This document shows, piece after piece, positions 1 to 8,391 of a stretch of DNA of 64,000 nt. The notes below the pieces were generated by a model that was not told where the DNA came from, did no database searches, and was given only the letters and a program-made list of their open reading frames with translations. How positions within the stretch are numbered: position 1 is the first letter of the stretch; the number at the start of each line of letters is the position of its first letter. Both the position numbers and the translations under genes were made by a program. The stretch comes from Leptotrichia sp. HSP-342 (lineage in GTDB: Bacteria; Fusobacteriota; Fusobacteriia; Fusobacteriales; Leptotrichiaceae): NCBI RefSeq assembly GCF_041199995.1, contig NZ_CP165646.1:1426001-1490000 (forward strand), read 5' to 3'.

Positions 1-27
1 AACTCTTTTTATTTTATCATTTTTCAT
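1..27 (-). CDS. Start of an unidentified gene running off the left edge
   Basis: An ATG at 27 on the minus strand follows AGAGGT by 7 nt and opens a frame (MKNDKIKRV) that stays open to the window edge. It lies just after the efp terminator, so it is probably a separate transcription unit or is reached by readthrough. Nine codons are too few to identify a product. The only support is the ribosome binding site and the open frame. Confidence 0.45.
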
Positions 28-82
28 AAAGTTTACCTCTTTTTTGAATTTTAATTTTTTGTTAATTTTTTCTTGTCTTTTC

Positions 83-110
83 AAAAAAAGCTACCGTTTT
101 TTCGATAGCT
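83..110 (-). terminator. Intrinsic terminator of efp
   Basis: Read on the minus strand, AGCTATCG and CGGTAGCT pair over 8 bp (one U-G wobble) around an A6 loop and are followed by seven T. The wobble pairs only in the minus-strand transcript, which fixes the direction. It lies 33 nt after the efp stop codon. Confidence 0.85.
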
Positions 111-142
111 GCATTTTTTATTATTATAATTCTGAATTGTTA

Positions 143-715
143 TTAATTTGCTCTTTCAATATATTCACCAGTTCTCGTGTCAATTTTGATTTTATCTCCA
201 ATTGCTACGAATAAAGGCACTTGCAATTCATACCCTGTAGATACAGTTGCTGGTTTTGTCGCACGTCCAATTGTATCACCCTTTAATCCTGGTTCTGTAT
301 AAGTTACTTCTCTAATTACCGTATTTGGTAATTCTACACCAACTGGAGTTCCTTCGTACATCAATACTTGGATAATCATTTCTTCTTCCAAGAAATTTAC
401 TGCATCTCCTAAATCTTCAGCTGATAAAGTAATTTGCTCAAAAGATTCCTGATCCATGAAATTATATTCTCCATCAGTTTCATATAAAAATTGCATTTGA
501 TTTCTATCAAGAATAATATCGTCCATAAGTTCAGTTGCTAAAACTGTGATTTCTTGTATTTTTCCTGAGATTAACTCTTTTGTTTTAAATTTTACTTCTG
601 CTGCTCTTTGTCTTTTTCCTGATGTTGACTGATGTCTTTCAGCTTTTAGTATTAAATATGGAATATTATCCTTTCTATATGTACTTCCTTGTCTTAATTC
701 TGCTGCTGGTTTCAT
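143..715 (-). CDS. efp: Elongation factor P
   Basis: EF-P binds between the ribosomal P and E sites and relieves stalling at polyproline. The 190 residues match the usual length. The C-terminal OB domain is clear (EPGLKGDTIGRATKPATVS, then the closing IDTRTGEYIERA). The N-terminal KOW-like domain resembles the SGR-loop branch of EF-P (KAEYNKSGRNA in others), but the tip here, around residues 27-40, reads ERHQSTSGKRQRA: it is about two residues longer and very basic. The residue normally modified cannot be assigned by eye. It starts at ATG 715 after a TAGGAGG-type site and is probably monocistronic with the terminator at 83-110. Confidence 0.93.
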   Translation of the reverse strand: MKPAAELRQGSTYRKDNIPYLILKAERHQSTSGKRQRAAEVKFKTKELISGKIQEITVLATELMDDIILDRNQMQFLYETDGEYNFMDQESFEQITLSAEDLGDAVNFLEEEMIIQVLMYEGTPVGVELPNTVIREVTYTEPGLKGDTIGRATKPATVSTGYELQVPLFVAIGDKIKIDTRTGEYIERAN

Positions 716-807
716 TAATTTTTTCCTCCTAAATTTTTACTTTATTTTATGATTTATTTTTTAACTTAATTTACTATTTATTCTAAAAATAAACTTGATT
801 TCCCTAA

Positions 808-1572
808 CTAATATTTTATCAAATAAGTTGCAGTTACTACTACTCTCATTTTTTTATAAATTTGATTAGCCTCATTTTCATTAATTTTTCTCACATCTTC
901 TGTATCTTCTAGTATCTCAAATTGTCCTTGACTAATATTTTTTAGTCCACCAATTTCATTGTTGTTTACTTTTAACATCTCAATTGCTCTTATTTCAGCA
1001 TTTCGAGAAGCATCTACTACCATATCTTTTTTATATCTTTCGATATTCGTTATAAAAAATTCTGGCTCGTTTATTTGAATATTGTTACTTTGTAGCTTTA
1101 GTTCTAATAATTTTTGAAAAAATTCTTCAACTTTATCAATATTCTTTGTTACAATAGAAATTGTTTCAACTCCCTCATAATCAGAAATTTTAACACTCTG
1201 TGGAACTGTTCCTGAATTTATTGTTCCCTGCTGTTTTACATTTGATGAACTTTCAATATAATTTGGCTGAATTCTTAGATTTCCAATACTATAATCATTT
1301 CCATCAATTTTTAGATTTTTAATTAAATCAGTTGCCAATTTTTCTTTTTCTGATATTATTTTTTTTAATTCATCAATATTTTCGCTTTTTTCAGAGATTA
1401 CAATGTTTATAAGCGCCTTATCAGCTTTTATTCTACGTTCTGCAACTCCTTTTACTGTAATTCTGTTTTCATCTTTATTTGCTTTGTTCATGGCATTTGA
1501 AATTAATGCCGCAGATATTATTAATCCAAAGGATAATATCGTAGGAATTATTATAAATTGTATTTTTTTCAA
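808..1572 (-). CDS. SIMPL-domain (DUF541) protein, membrane-anchored
   Basis: The 254-residue protein has one N-terminal membrane segment or uncleaved signal (residues 5-27), then a SIMPL/DUF541 domain. That domain is recognisable by the early ITVKGVAERRIKADKA strand, a long K/E-rich helix and the late stretch around RNAEIRAIEML. Members are exported oligomeric proteins of mostly unknown role; some are linked to oxidative stress or outer-membrane integrity. Translation probably starts at TTG 1572, which follows AAAAGGAG at good spacing. No operon partner is evident. Confidence 0.82.
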   Translation of the reverse strand: MKKIQFIIIPTILSFGLIISAALISNAMNKANKDENRITVKGVAERRIKADKALINIVISEKSENIDELKKIISEKEKLATDLIKNLKIDGNDYSIGNLRIQPNYIESSSNVKQQGTINSGTVPQSVKISDYEGVETISIVTKNIDKVEEFFQKLLELKLQSNNIQINEPEFFITNIERYKKDMVVDASRNAEIRAIEMLKVNNNEIGGLKNISQGQFEILEDTEDVRKINENEANQIYKKMRVVVTATYLIKY

Positions 1573-1793
1573 TTTTTACTCCTTTTCTGAACTTTAAAAC
1601 CTGCTACATAATTTAAATTACTTAAAACTAAGATAATTTTATTTTTAAAATTTTTACCAAAATTATTTTATTTCAGTAATCCAATACTAAATTATATATG
1701 CAAGAGTTCTATCAAATTATAGATTATTTTCCAAAAAAAGTCAATTATATATCGAAATTTTTTATTAAAAATTCTAAAATCTATATAACAAAA

Positions 1794-1817
1794 CAAGGGC
1801 AATAACTTCTACCCTTG
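1794..1817 (-). terminator. Terminator after the gene at 1839-2693
   Basis: On the minus strand CAAGGG and CCCTTG form a hairpin followed by TTTTGTTAT. It lies about 20 nt past the stop codon of the upstream gene. Confidence 0.75.
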
Positions 1818-1838
1818 ATTTATAATTATATTTTTTGA

Positions 1839-2693
1839 TTAATTACTTTGTTTATACATTAGCCATCCATTAAAATATAAAGATGTACTGTCACTTCCAC
1901 TTACTCTTCTAATTTGGCCGTTTTCCAAATACCATTTGCTTCTATTCATAACAGCATTATAATTTTTTTCTTCAGCAAGATTTACAGTTACTGTTACAGG
2001 CCCTGTATGTCTTAAAGAACTTCCATTGTTAATTACACAGTCCTGAAACGAGATATCAGCCATGTATCCATGCTCTGCATATGAATCTTCTACAGTATCA
2101 GTATCAAATGCTGATTCACTAGCACTTGGGTTTATACAATAACTTCCTTTTTTTACACCTACTGGACTTTTTACAACTAATTTTTCGTTACTTTCCTTAG
2201 GTGTCTCTTTTTTTTCTTCAACTTTTGGCTGTTCTACTTTTTTTGGTTCTTGCTGTTGCACAGTTTCAGGAGTTTGTATATTTGTTACAGCTGGTATATT
2301 TTGATTTTGTGATATTGCTGCCATTTCTTTTTTCAGATTTTCTTTTTTCTTCTTATTCTGGCTTCTTAGATAAAAAATTCCAGATCCAACTAAAACAATA
2401 AATATTGCAACTGCAGCTGCTAAAATTGTTGTCATTCTATTTGAAATATATTTTTCTTCAACATACTCTTCTTCATCTTCCTGCTCATTTCCTTTTGGGT
2501 CACTTGTATTTCTAATAGGTTTTTCCGCTTTACTTGTATTTGTAGCACTACTTCCTGCACCACCACCATAAACTGTTTTTTCCAGCTCTTCCTTCTGTTT
2601 TTGTAAATCCTGGATTTCCTTCTGACGTTTCAATTCTTCTATTTCTTTTTCCAACTGCTCTTTTACATTTTCACCAAATTGGTTGTCATCCAT
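1839..2693 (-). CDS. Coiled-coil, single-pass membrane protein of unknown function (paralogue 1)
   Basis: The function is not recognised. Residues 1-40 are a highly charged helix (ELEKEIEELKRQKEIQDLQ) predicted to form a coiled coil. A Gly/Ser/Thr linker follows, then one membrane helix (about residues 88-110). After it come a Q/P/E/K-rich stalk (about 125-175) and a C-terminal domain of about 110 residues with two Cys (YCINPS, FQDCVINN) that could form a disulfide if extracytoplasmic. The first ~45 residues are nearly the same as in the next gene upstream, while the C-terminal domains are unrelated. It starts at ATG 2693 after GGGAGG. Confidence 0.75.
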   Translation of the reverse strand: MDDNQFGENVKEQLEKEIEELKRQKEIQDLQKQKEELEKTVYGGGAGSSATNTSKAEKPIRNTSDPKGNEQEDEEEYVEEKYISNRMTTILAAAVAIFIVLVGSGIFYLRSQNKKKKENLKKEMAAISQNQNIPAVTNIQTPETVQQQEPKKVEQPKVEEKKETPKESNEKLVVKSPVGVKKGSYCINPSASESAFDTDTVEDSYAEHGYMADISFQDCVINNGSSLRHTGPVTVTVNLAEEKNYNAVMNRSKWYLENGQIRRVSGSDSTSLYFNGWLMYKQSN

Positions 2694-2761
2694 AATATCC
2701 TCCCATAAAGATTAACAATATTTAATAACAGTAATTTTTATACTGTAATCATTAGATTCTT

Positions 2762-3634
2762 CTACATATCCAGGTTAAATGTCATCACTTTATTAAAATC
2801 TGAATTTGCTTCATCAGATTGAGTCCATTCACCATTTACATTTGTATATGTCAAATCAAACGTTTTCTCAGAATATTTTAAATTGGAATCATTTAATTTT
2901 TGGTCAATTAATTCCTTCATCCATTTCATCGTTTGCTGTTCTATTGCCTCTTCCGATTTCCCTTTCAACTGTTGTGCATTATCAGCCGCTTTTTTATTAA
3001 CGAGTGTCTTTATTTCTGATAAATCAGGATACTTCATTGTTACATTTAAAACAACTTTTCCTTGAGTTTCAGTTGCATTATTTATTTTGTAGTTAATTTT
3101 TTTGTATGCTTCCTTAAATAAATTCATTGAATCAAGTTCATTTTTATCTGTTGTTATCGATGAATAATCACCCTTCTGTAAAATATCAATCACTTCTTTT
3201 AATGTGTTTTCTGCCGCTTCTTTTCCACTTCCTCCGGCTGTATTTGTTTGCGATGTTGTTATACTTGCCATATTCTGACTTTGTAAGATTGTCGAAACTG
3301 CTGATTTTTTTGCACTTTCCTTTTTTTTCTTGTTTTGTGCATTAATATAAAAAATTCCTGAACCTATAATAACGATAAATAATGCTGCTATACCTGATAA
3401 AATCATAATTTTCTTATTCGAGAATGATTTTATTTCTTCTTTTTCATTCACTTCATTTTTTTCCTTGACTTCTTCATGCTTTTCGTCTGTACTTCCTCCT
3501 ATACTTCCAAACATTGTCTTTTCAAGTTCTTCTTTTTGTTTTTGAAGTTCCCGTATTTCTTTCTGACGTTTTAATTCTTGAATTTCTTTTTCTAATTCCT
3601 CTTTTGATTGTTCATTAAATTTTTTATTATCCAT
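2762..3634 (-). CDS. Coiled-coil, single-pass membrane protein of unknown function (paralogue 2)
   Basis: This 290-residue protein has the same plan as its downstream neighbour: a charged N-terminal helix (1-42), a linker, one membrane helix (about 76-100) and an outer domain. The outer domain (about 135-290) looks like the small alpha/beta fold of DUF5105 or DUF4878 lipoproteins (a helix LKEVIDILQKGDYSSI, then strands and a final EWTQSDEANSDFNKV). That family assignment is tentative. A truncated, broken copy of its C-terminus lies just upstream at 3780-4022, so the locus grew by tandem duplication. It starts at ATG 3634 after TAGGAGGAA. Confidence 0.75.
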   Translation of the reverse strand: MDNKKFNEQSKEELEKEIQELKRQKEIRELQKQKEELEKTMFGSIGGSTDEKHEEVKEKNEVNEKEEIKSFSNKKIMILSGIAALFIVIIGSGIFYINAQNKKKKESAKKSAVSTILQSQNMASITTSQTNTAGGSGKEAAENTLKEVIDILQKGDYSSITTDKNELDSMNLFKEAYKKINYKINNATETQGKVVLNVTMKYPDLSEIKTLVNKKAADNAQQLKGKSEEAIEQQTMKWMKELIDQKLNDSNLKYSEKTFDLTYTNVNGEWTQSDEANSDFNKVMTFNLDM

Positions 3635-3677
3635 AATATATTCCTCCTAAAAATCATATCCATCTTTTACAGTAATT

Positions 3678-3706
3678 ATTATACCATGATATCTTAAAAT
3701 TTTCAA
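3678..3706 (-). promoter_or_regulatory. Sigma-70-type promoter for the paralogue pair
   Basis: On the minus strand TTGAAA, 17 nt, TATAAT, with TGG just before the -10 (extended -10). It lies about 45 nt upstream of the ATG at 3634 and would drive the genes at 2762-3634 and 1839-2693. Confidence 0.7.
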
Positions 3707-3779
3707 GTTATTTTAGCAGAATATTTTTTACTGTAATAATTATAATTGATTTAATTAGAAAAAATTAGATAATTGTATT

Positions 3780-4022
3780 CTACATTTGATAATTGAATAA
3801 CATCACTCTATTAAATTGTGGATTGTCGCTTTCTAATTCCCAATTTCTATTTTGCTTTACATATACCATATCAAATGTTTCTTCTAAATACTTTAAATTG
3901 TTGTCATTTAATTTCTCATTTATTGCTTCTTTTAAAAATTTAATACTTTGTTTATCCACTTTATCATTTGATTTTCCAGCTAGCTATTGTGCTTCTTTTA
4001 ATACTTTATTTTGGATTTTCAA
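3780..4022 (-). pseudogene. Decayed 3' fragment of a third paralogue
   Basis: Minus-strand translation ending at TAG 3780 gives a stretch closely matching the C-terminus of the intact gene at 2762: KLNDNNLKYLEETFD here against KLNDSNLKYSEKTFD there. The frame is interrupted by TAG at 3984-3986, exactly where the intact copy has CAG (AQQLKGK there, AQ-stop-LAGK here), so one C-to-T change explains it. Only about 80 codons remain and the N-terminal and membrane parts are missing. No start codon or ribosome binding site is seen. Confidence 0.85.
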
Positions 4023-4052
4023 AATTTTTTAAATAATTTATTTTAGAAAATA

Positions 4053-4682
4053 TTATCTTCCCCATTTTTCAGGATTTTTACTCCATTCCAAAGCAATTTT
4101 TGCTTCTTCCTGTGTCAAATAATCCGTTTGAGCCAATAATTTTATTAAAACATCAAAATTTGAAAGTGAACTGAATTTACAATTGTATTTCGCATAATTT
4201 GCTTTTGCACTGTCAAATCCATAAGAAAAAATTGATTTTACTTCTAGTTCCTTCACTTCTTCCTTTTGAAGCACATCAACTGCAATAAGGCTGCTTTTAC
4301 CTGTTGTAATCAAATCTTCAATTACAACGACTTTTTTCCCTTTAACCTCTGAACCTTCAATCTGTTTTCCTGCGCCATGATCTTTTGGTTTATTTCTCAC
4401 ATATGCAAGAGGTTTTTTCATTCTATCAGCAATAAATGCAGCCCAAGGTATTCCAGCAGTTGCAACTCCTACAATCACATCCACATTTTTGTCAATTCTT
4501 TCAACAAATGCTTCTACAATTATATCTCTCTCGTCTGAAAATCCTAATACATAACGATTATCGCAATAAATTGGACTCTTTATTCCAGATGCAAATGTAA
4601 AAGGCTCTCCTACATTGATTTTTACTGCCTTCACATCAAATAATGCCTTTGCCACTTTTTCTTCCAATGTTAAATTAGCCAT
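4053..4682 (-). CDS. pyrE: Orotate phosphoribosyltransferase
   Basis: PyrE joins orotate and PRPP to give OMP in de novo pyrimidine synthesis. The PRPP-binding motif is visible as VVVIEDLITTGKSS, with the substrate loop YVRNKPKDHGAGKQIEG before it. An in-frame TTG lies upstream at 4700, but ATG 4682 is preferred because GAAAGGA sits directly before it, giving 209 residues, normal for the family. It is the last gene of the pyr cluster, 80 nt after pyrC. Confidence 0.95.
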   Translation of the reverse strand: MANLTLEEKVAKALFDVKAVKINVGEPFTFASGIKSPIYCDNRYVLGFSDERDIIVEAFVERIDKNVDVIVGVATAGIPWAAFIADRMKKPLAYVRNKPKDHGAGKQIEGSEVKGKKVVVIEDLITTGKSSLIAVDVLQKEEVKELEVKSIFSYGFDSAKANYAKYNCKFSSLSNFDVLIKLLAQTDYLTQEEAKIALEWSKNPEKWGR

Positions 4683-4762
4683 TTTATCATTTCCTTTCAA
4701 ATTTTGATTTTTTGTTTTATTTCTAAGACTATTTATCAGTTATTAATATATAGGTAAACTAT

Positions 4763-6034
4763 TTACTCTGAAAATTTAATTTCTTTTCCTTTATGAATAT
4801 CATTAATTTTCCCATTTTCATAAATAATTTTTCCATTTACAATTGTCATTGTGTTTTTTCCTTTTAATTTCCAGTTTTTATAAGGAGTCCAGCCACATTT
4901 TGACTCAATTGTGTCATCTACACCTACAATCCACTCTTTTTGTGTATCAACTACAATTATATCGGCAAAAAAACCTTCCTGTAGCTTTCCTCTTTTTTCA
5001 ATTTTCATTATTTTTGCAGGATTTTCACACATTAACTTTTGTATTGTTTCAAGTGATATTTTCCCTTCGTTAGAGGCATTTATCATAAGTGCAAGTGAAG
5101 TTTCGACTCCTGGCATTCCAAATGTAATTTTTTCCAATTTTTCACTTATTAGATGTGGTGCGTGATCTGTTCCAATTGTATCAACTTCTCCTTGATTTAT
5201 TGCCTCCCACAAAAATTCATTATCAGATTTTTCTCTTAATTCAGGTTTCATTCTTAGAAGCATTTTATTCCGCTCTGTACTTTCACGAATCTCAGTATTT
5301 AAAAATAAATGATGAGGGGTAACTTCAGCATAAATTGGATGTTCTTTTGTATTCAAATCATCATTTTTTTTGGCATTTATAACTTTTTTCAATTCATTTT
5401 CTGATGGGATATGACAGACATAAAGCCCTTTTCCACAATTTTTATTTAATTCTATTGCCTTGTCAATCATTTCATTCTCAGTGTGAACCAGTACCAATTC
5501 AGAATTTTCAAATACCTTTTTCAAGATTTTATCATCTTTGATAAGCATCTCTCCAGTCGTTACATTCATAAAAATTTTTACTGTATTAGCTTCGCCATTT
5601 CTCAAAACCTTTTTTATTTCCTCAATATTATCATTTTTACTTCCACCGAAATGGAATCCAAAATTTACAATTGACTTTTTACTCGCTAATTTTTTCTTTT
5701 CCAGCAAATTTTCCAACGTTGTGGTCGTAGGAATCGTGTTTGGCATATCATAAAAAGTCGTAATACCAGCTTTGGCACACGCACGTGAACCTGTTGTAAA
5801 ATCCTCTTTGTACGTAATTCCCGGCTCTCTCATGTGTGTATGCACATCTATAACTCCTGGCATTACTAACTTTCCTTCAATATCAATAATTCGTGCATTT
5901 TCATTATTTTTAAATCTACTTTCATCAATATTTTCAGAAATTTTTTCAATAATTTCTCCATTTATCAAAATTTCAATTTTTTTTCCAAAAATATCTATTC
6001 CATTTTTTAGAATGATAATTTTATCATCTTCCAT
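4763..6034 (-). CDS. pyrC: Dihydroorotase
   Basis: This enzyme cyclises carbamoyl-aspartate to dihydroorotate, the third pyrimidine step. It is a class I amidohydrolase of 423 residues. The metal-binding DVHTHMREPG is at about residues 63-72, and GTDHAPH near 293 holds the catalytic Asp; EKRGKLQEGFFADIIVVD closes the composite beta-sandwich. In place of the usual carboxylated-lysine segment the region around residues 150-160 reads NTVKIFMNVTTG. It follows the secreted-protein gene by about 110 nt and precedes pyrE. Confidence 0.93.
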   Translation of the reverse strand: MEDDKIIILKNGIDIFGKKIEILINGEIIEKISENIDESRFKNNENARIIDIEGKLVMPGVIDVHTHMREPGITYKEDFTTGSRACAKAGITTFYDMPNTIPTTTTLENLLEKKKLASKKSIVNFGFHFGGSKNDNIEEIKKVLRNGEANTVKIFMNVTTGEMLIKDDKILKKVFENSELVLVHTENEMIDKAIELNKNCGKGLYVCHIPSENELKKVINAKKNDDLNTKEHPIYAEVTPHHLFLNTEIRESTERNKMLLRMKPELREKSDNEFLWEAINQGEVDTIGTDHAPHLISEKLEKITFGMPGVETSLALMINASNEGKISLETIQKLMCENPAKIMKIEKRGKLQEGFFADIIVVDTQKEWIVGVDDTIESKCGWTPYKNWKLKGKNTMTIVNGKIIYENGKINDIHKGKEIKFSE

Positions 6035-6145
6035 TTTTGCTCCTAAATTTTATAAAATAGACTCAAACTCCTTTAATTATACAATAAAATTAAACAAATT
6101 TATTTTTGAATATACTGAAGGAGCTTTACTAGAGTATCGAGTTTT

Positions 6146-6571
6146 TTATTTTCCTTCTAAACTTTTTAACATTCTTTCCATTCTTATAAGTTGAAGTCTC
6201 ATTTTTTCATCTGCAGAAAGATCTTTTTCTGTATTTTTTCTACTTTTTTCTTCTGCTTTTTGTCGTTTTGTCTTAACAGGTTTTTTCTTTTTTTCTGTTC
6301 TTGCAGGTGCAGCTGATCTTATATCTTCTGCCTTTATTTCATTATTTTCTGGTGATGAAGTCAATGTTTCTGGAGTTGCACTTTCTACTTCCTCATAATT
6401 TTTTTGTACTTTAGAGACTTCTTCTACAGTAGATTTTTCAGTTTCTTCATTTTGAACTTGTTTTACTTCTATTTTCTTTGGTGTTTGAGCTTTTGTATTC
6501 TTAATTTCACTATATGCTGCCTGACTTGTTAAAAATACTCCTAATAATAGTAATAATGCTTTGTTTTTCAT
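6146..6571 (-). CDS. Small secreted protein of unknown function
   Basis: The 141-residue product has a clear signal peptide (residues 1-20, MKNKALLLLLGVFLTSQAAYS). The rest is low-complexity and charged, rich in K, E, T and P, with a basic stretch KKKKPVKTKRQKAEEKSRK, ending in an amphipathic helix (MRLQLIRMERMLKSLEGK). No family is recognised. It has its own promoter (6619-6647), so although it sits between pyrF and pyrC it may be regulated separately and may feed transcription into pyrC-pyrE. Confidence 0.7.
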   Translation of the reverse strand: MKNKALLLLLGVFLTSQAAYSEIKNTKAQTPKKIEVKQVQNEETEKSTVEEVSKVQKNYEEVESATPETLTSSPENNEIKAEDIRSAAPARTEKKKKPVKTKRQKAEEKSRKNTEKDLSADEKMRLQLIRMERMLKSLEGK

Positions 6572-6618
6572 AATTTTTCTCCTTCTATATCATTTTATTT
6601 TTATAAGTTTACTTAATT

Positions 6619-6647
6619 ATTTTACCATATCTTTACAATATTTGTAA
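6619..6647 (-). promoter_or_regulatory. Promoter upstream of the secreted-protein gene inside the pyr cluster
   Basis: On the minus strand TTACAA, 17 nt, TAAAAT with TGG before the -10. It lies about 45 nt upstream of ATG 6571 and after pyrF. Confidence 0.6.
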
Positions 6648-6672
6648 TTATTTTTGTAAAAATTTATAAAAT

Positions 6673-7413
6673 TTATAATGCTTCTGAAATTTCCTCCAAA
6701 ATTAATTTTGCACTTTCTGCTGGATTTACAGCCCTAGTTATTGGACGCCCGACTACAAGAAAATCTACCCCCTGTTTTATCGCATCTGCTGGCGTCATAA
6801 TTCGTGTCTGGTCATCATTACTTTTCCCATCAGCATTTAATGTAAATTTAGGACGTACCCCAGGACAGACTGTTACGAATTTCTCTCCTAATTTTTCCTT
6901 TACACCCTTTGCCTCCTGTGGTGAACACACAATTCCATGCATTCCATTGTTTCTAGCAAGTGTTGCAAGATTCAAAACAATTTCCTCTAATTTCAAGTCA
7001 TTTTTAAACATTTCAAAAATGTCATTTTCTCCCAAGTTTGTCAAAATTGTCACTCCAATTAAAAGGCTTTCTGATTTACTTTCCTTTACCAATTCAGCAA
7101 CTTCCTTCATAGTTTTGCTTCCATTTGAACAATGAATATTAAACATAAATACATTTTTTTTAATAGCATTCGCACAAGCCATTTTTACAGTGTTTGTAAT
7201 ATCGTGAAATTTTAAATCCAAAAATACCTTTTTCCCCTTTTCGTGCAAATAATCTATTAATTTTCCATCTGTATTAAGATAACTCTCAAGTCCAACTTTA
7301 TACATTGAAATATTATCTCCAAGCTTCTCTACAAGTCTTTTCGCATCTTCCATGTTATCATAATCTAGTGCAACAAATATTCTATCTTTTGCTCTCTCAT
7401 CAATTCTAGCCAT
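6673..7413 (-). CDS. pyrF: Orotidine 5'-phosphate decarboxylase
   Basis: This enzyme decarboxylates OMP to UMP, the last de novo step. The catalytic array DLKFHDI is at residues 66-72 (D-x-K-x-x-D), and the phosphate-binding end is VVGRPITRA near residues 222-230. Length 246 fits the bacterial type. Its start codon lies 1 nt after the stop of the membrane protein upstream, so the two are translationally coupled. Confidence 0.95.
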   Translation of the reverse strand: MARIDERAKDRIFVALDYDNMEDAKRLVEKLGDNISMYKVGLESYLNTDGKLIDYLHEKGKKVFLDLKFHDITNTVKMACANAIKKNVFMFNIHCSNGSKTMKEVAELVKESKSESLLIGVTILTNLGENDIFEMFKNDLKLEEIVLNLATLARNNGMHGIVCSPQEAKGVKEKLGEKFVTVCPGVRPKFTLNADGKSNDDQTRIMTPADAIKQGVDFLVVGRPITRAVNPAESAKLILEEISEAL

Positions 7414-7414
7414 T

Positions 7415-7816
7415 CTAATCTTCCTTCCTTTTAACTTCCTTTATTTCAAACATTCCCATAAAAATTAGAATCAAAATTTCTAAAATAAATATTGAAATTG
7501 CAATAAAAACAGCTGTTTGATGTATATTCATAATTAATGCTGCCATTAAAATCTGAAAGACAAAAATAATTCCCCATGCTTTAAAATGAAGTGTTATTCT
7601 GTAGTTTTGATTATCTGATTCCACATTTATAACTTTTTTAGGAGTTTTTATTAAAAAATTATTGCATACTTGAAGTGTCTGTTCTCCATAGTCTACATCA
7701 ATTTCTGTTTTTTCATTAAATTTTACTTCTACAATTTTTTCATCATTTATTTTTAATTTAAACCTATCTCCTGCACCATTAGAAGATATTTTTGATTCTA
7801 TAATTATTTTAGGCAT
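7415..7816 (-). CDS. Small membrane protein of unknown function in the pyr operon
   Basis: The 133-residue protein has a beta-rich N-terminal part (about 1-80, with a repeated K/E/D strand pattern) and two membrane helices near the C-terminus (about 85-103 and 105-123). No family is recognised. It lies 34 nt after pyrI and 1 nt before pyrF, so it is surely cotranscribed with pyrimidine genes. A membrane role tied to pyrimidines is only a guess from position. Confidence 0.7.
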   Translation of the reverse strand: MPKIIIESKISSNGAGDRFKLKINDEKIVEVKFNEKTEIDVDYGEQTLQVCNNFLIKTPKKVINVESDNQNYRITLHFKAWGIIFVFQILMAALIMNIHQTAVFIAISIFILEILILIFMGMFEIKEVKRKED

Positions 7817-7850
7817 TGACCTTTCCTTTCTTTAATAAACTATTCTTAAA

Positions 7851-8342
7851 TTATTGAATTTGTATTTCATCTTCCAAAATTACTTTTTCACAATAAAAAC
7901 ATTTATATTTCGATTTTTCTTCCAAATTATTTTTATCCAAATTTTCAGAATCTTCTTTTATACGAATAAATTTTGTTTCAATATTTTCGTGATTTGAAAT
8001 ACATTTTGGATTATCACATTTCATAAGTCCGATAACTTTATCCAATTTTTCTAATTTCGACTTTTCTACAACTTCATAATTGTCAATTATGTTTATTGTA
8101 ACATTTGGAGCTAGCAGTGAAATATTGTTTAATTCCTTTTCTTCTAATATTTTTTCCTCAATCTTTATAATCCCTTTTCTCCCAAGTGAACTGCTTGGCA
8201 TATTTGTTGCGACTGTGATTCTTTCGCTATATTCCTTTAATTTTAAAATTTCTACAATTGCAAAAACTTTTTCTGACGGGATGTGATCTATTACAATTCC
8301 ATGTTTTATTGCTCGTATCAGTAATTCTCTTCTTTCAGACAT
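7851..8342 (-). CDS. pyrI: Aspartate carbamoyltransferase regulatory subunit
   Basis: PyrI binds nucleotide effectors and pairs with PyrB. The N-terminal effector domain starts RELLIRAIKHGIVIDHIP, and the zinc site is complete: C109, C114, C148 and C151 (KCDNPKCIS and YKCFYCEK). Its presence implies an allosteric holoenzyme instead of a bare catalytic trimer. It follows pyrB by 49 nt. At 163 residues it is slightly longer than usual (about 150), owing to an acidic insert between the two Cys pairs. Confidence 0.94.
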   Translation of the reverse strand: MSERRELLIRAIKHGIVIDHIPSEKVFAIVEILKLKEYSERITVATNMPSSSLGRKGIIKIEEKILEEKELNNISLLAPNVTINIIDNYEVVEKSKLEKLDKVIGLMKCDNPKCISNHENIETKFIRIKEDSENLDKNNLEEKSKYKCFYCEKVILEDEIQIQ

Positions 8343-8391
8343 AACCTTTTCCTTTCTTAGAATATAAATTTTCTATTTTAAAATAATAAAT

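Noticed and set aside
4683..4700. Longer pyrE start at TTG 4700
   Set aside because: The extension would overlap the GAAAGGA ribosome binding site that serves ATG 4682 and adds residues not seen in the family.
5772..6194. 140-codon frame on the plus strand across the pyrC start
   Set aside because: It is a shadow of pyrC on the opposite strand, with no start signals. The real coding pattern is on the minus strand.
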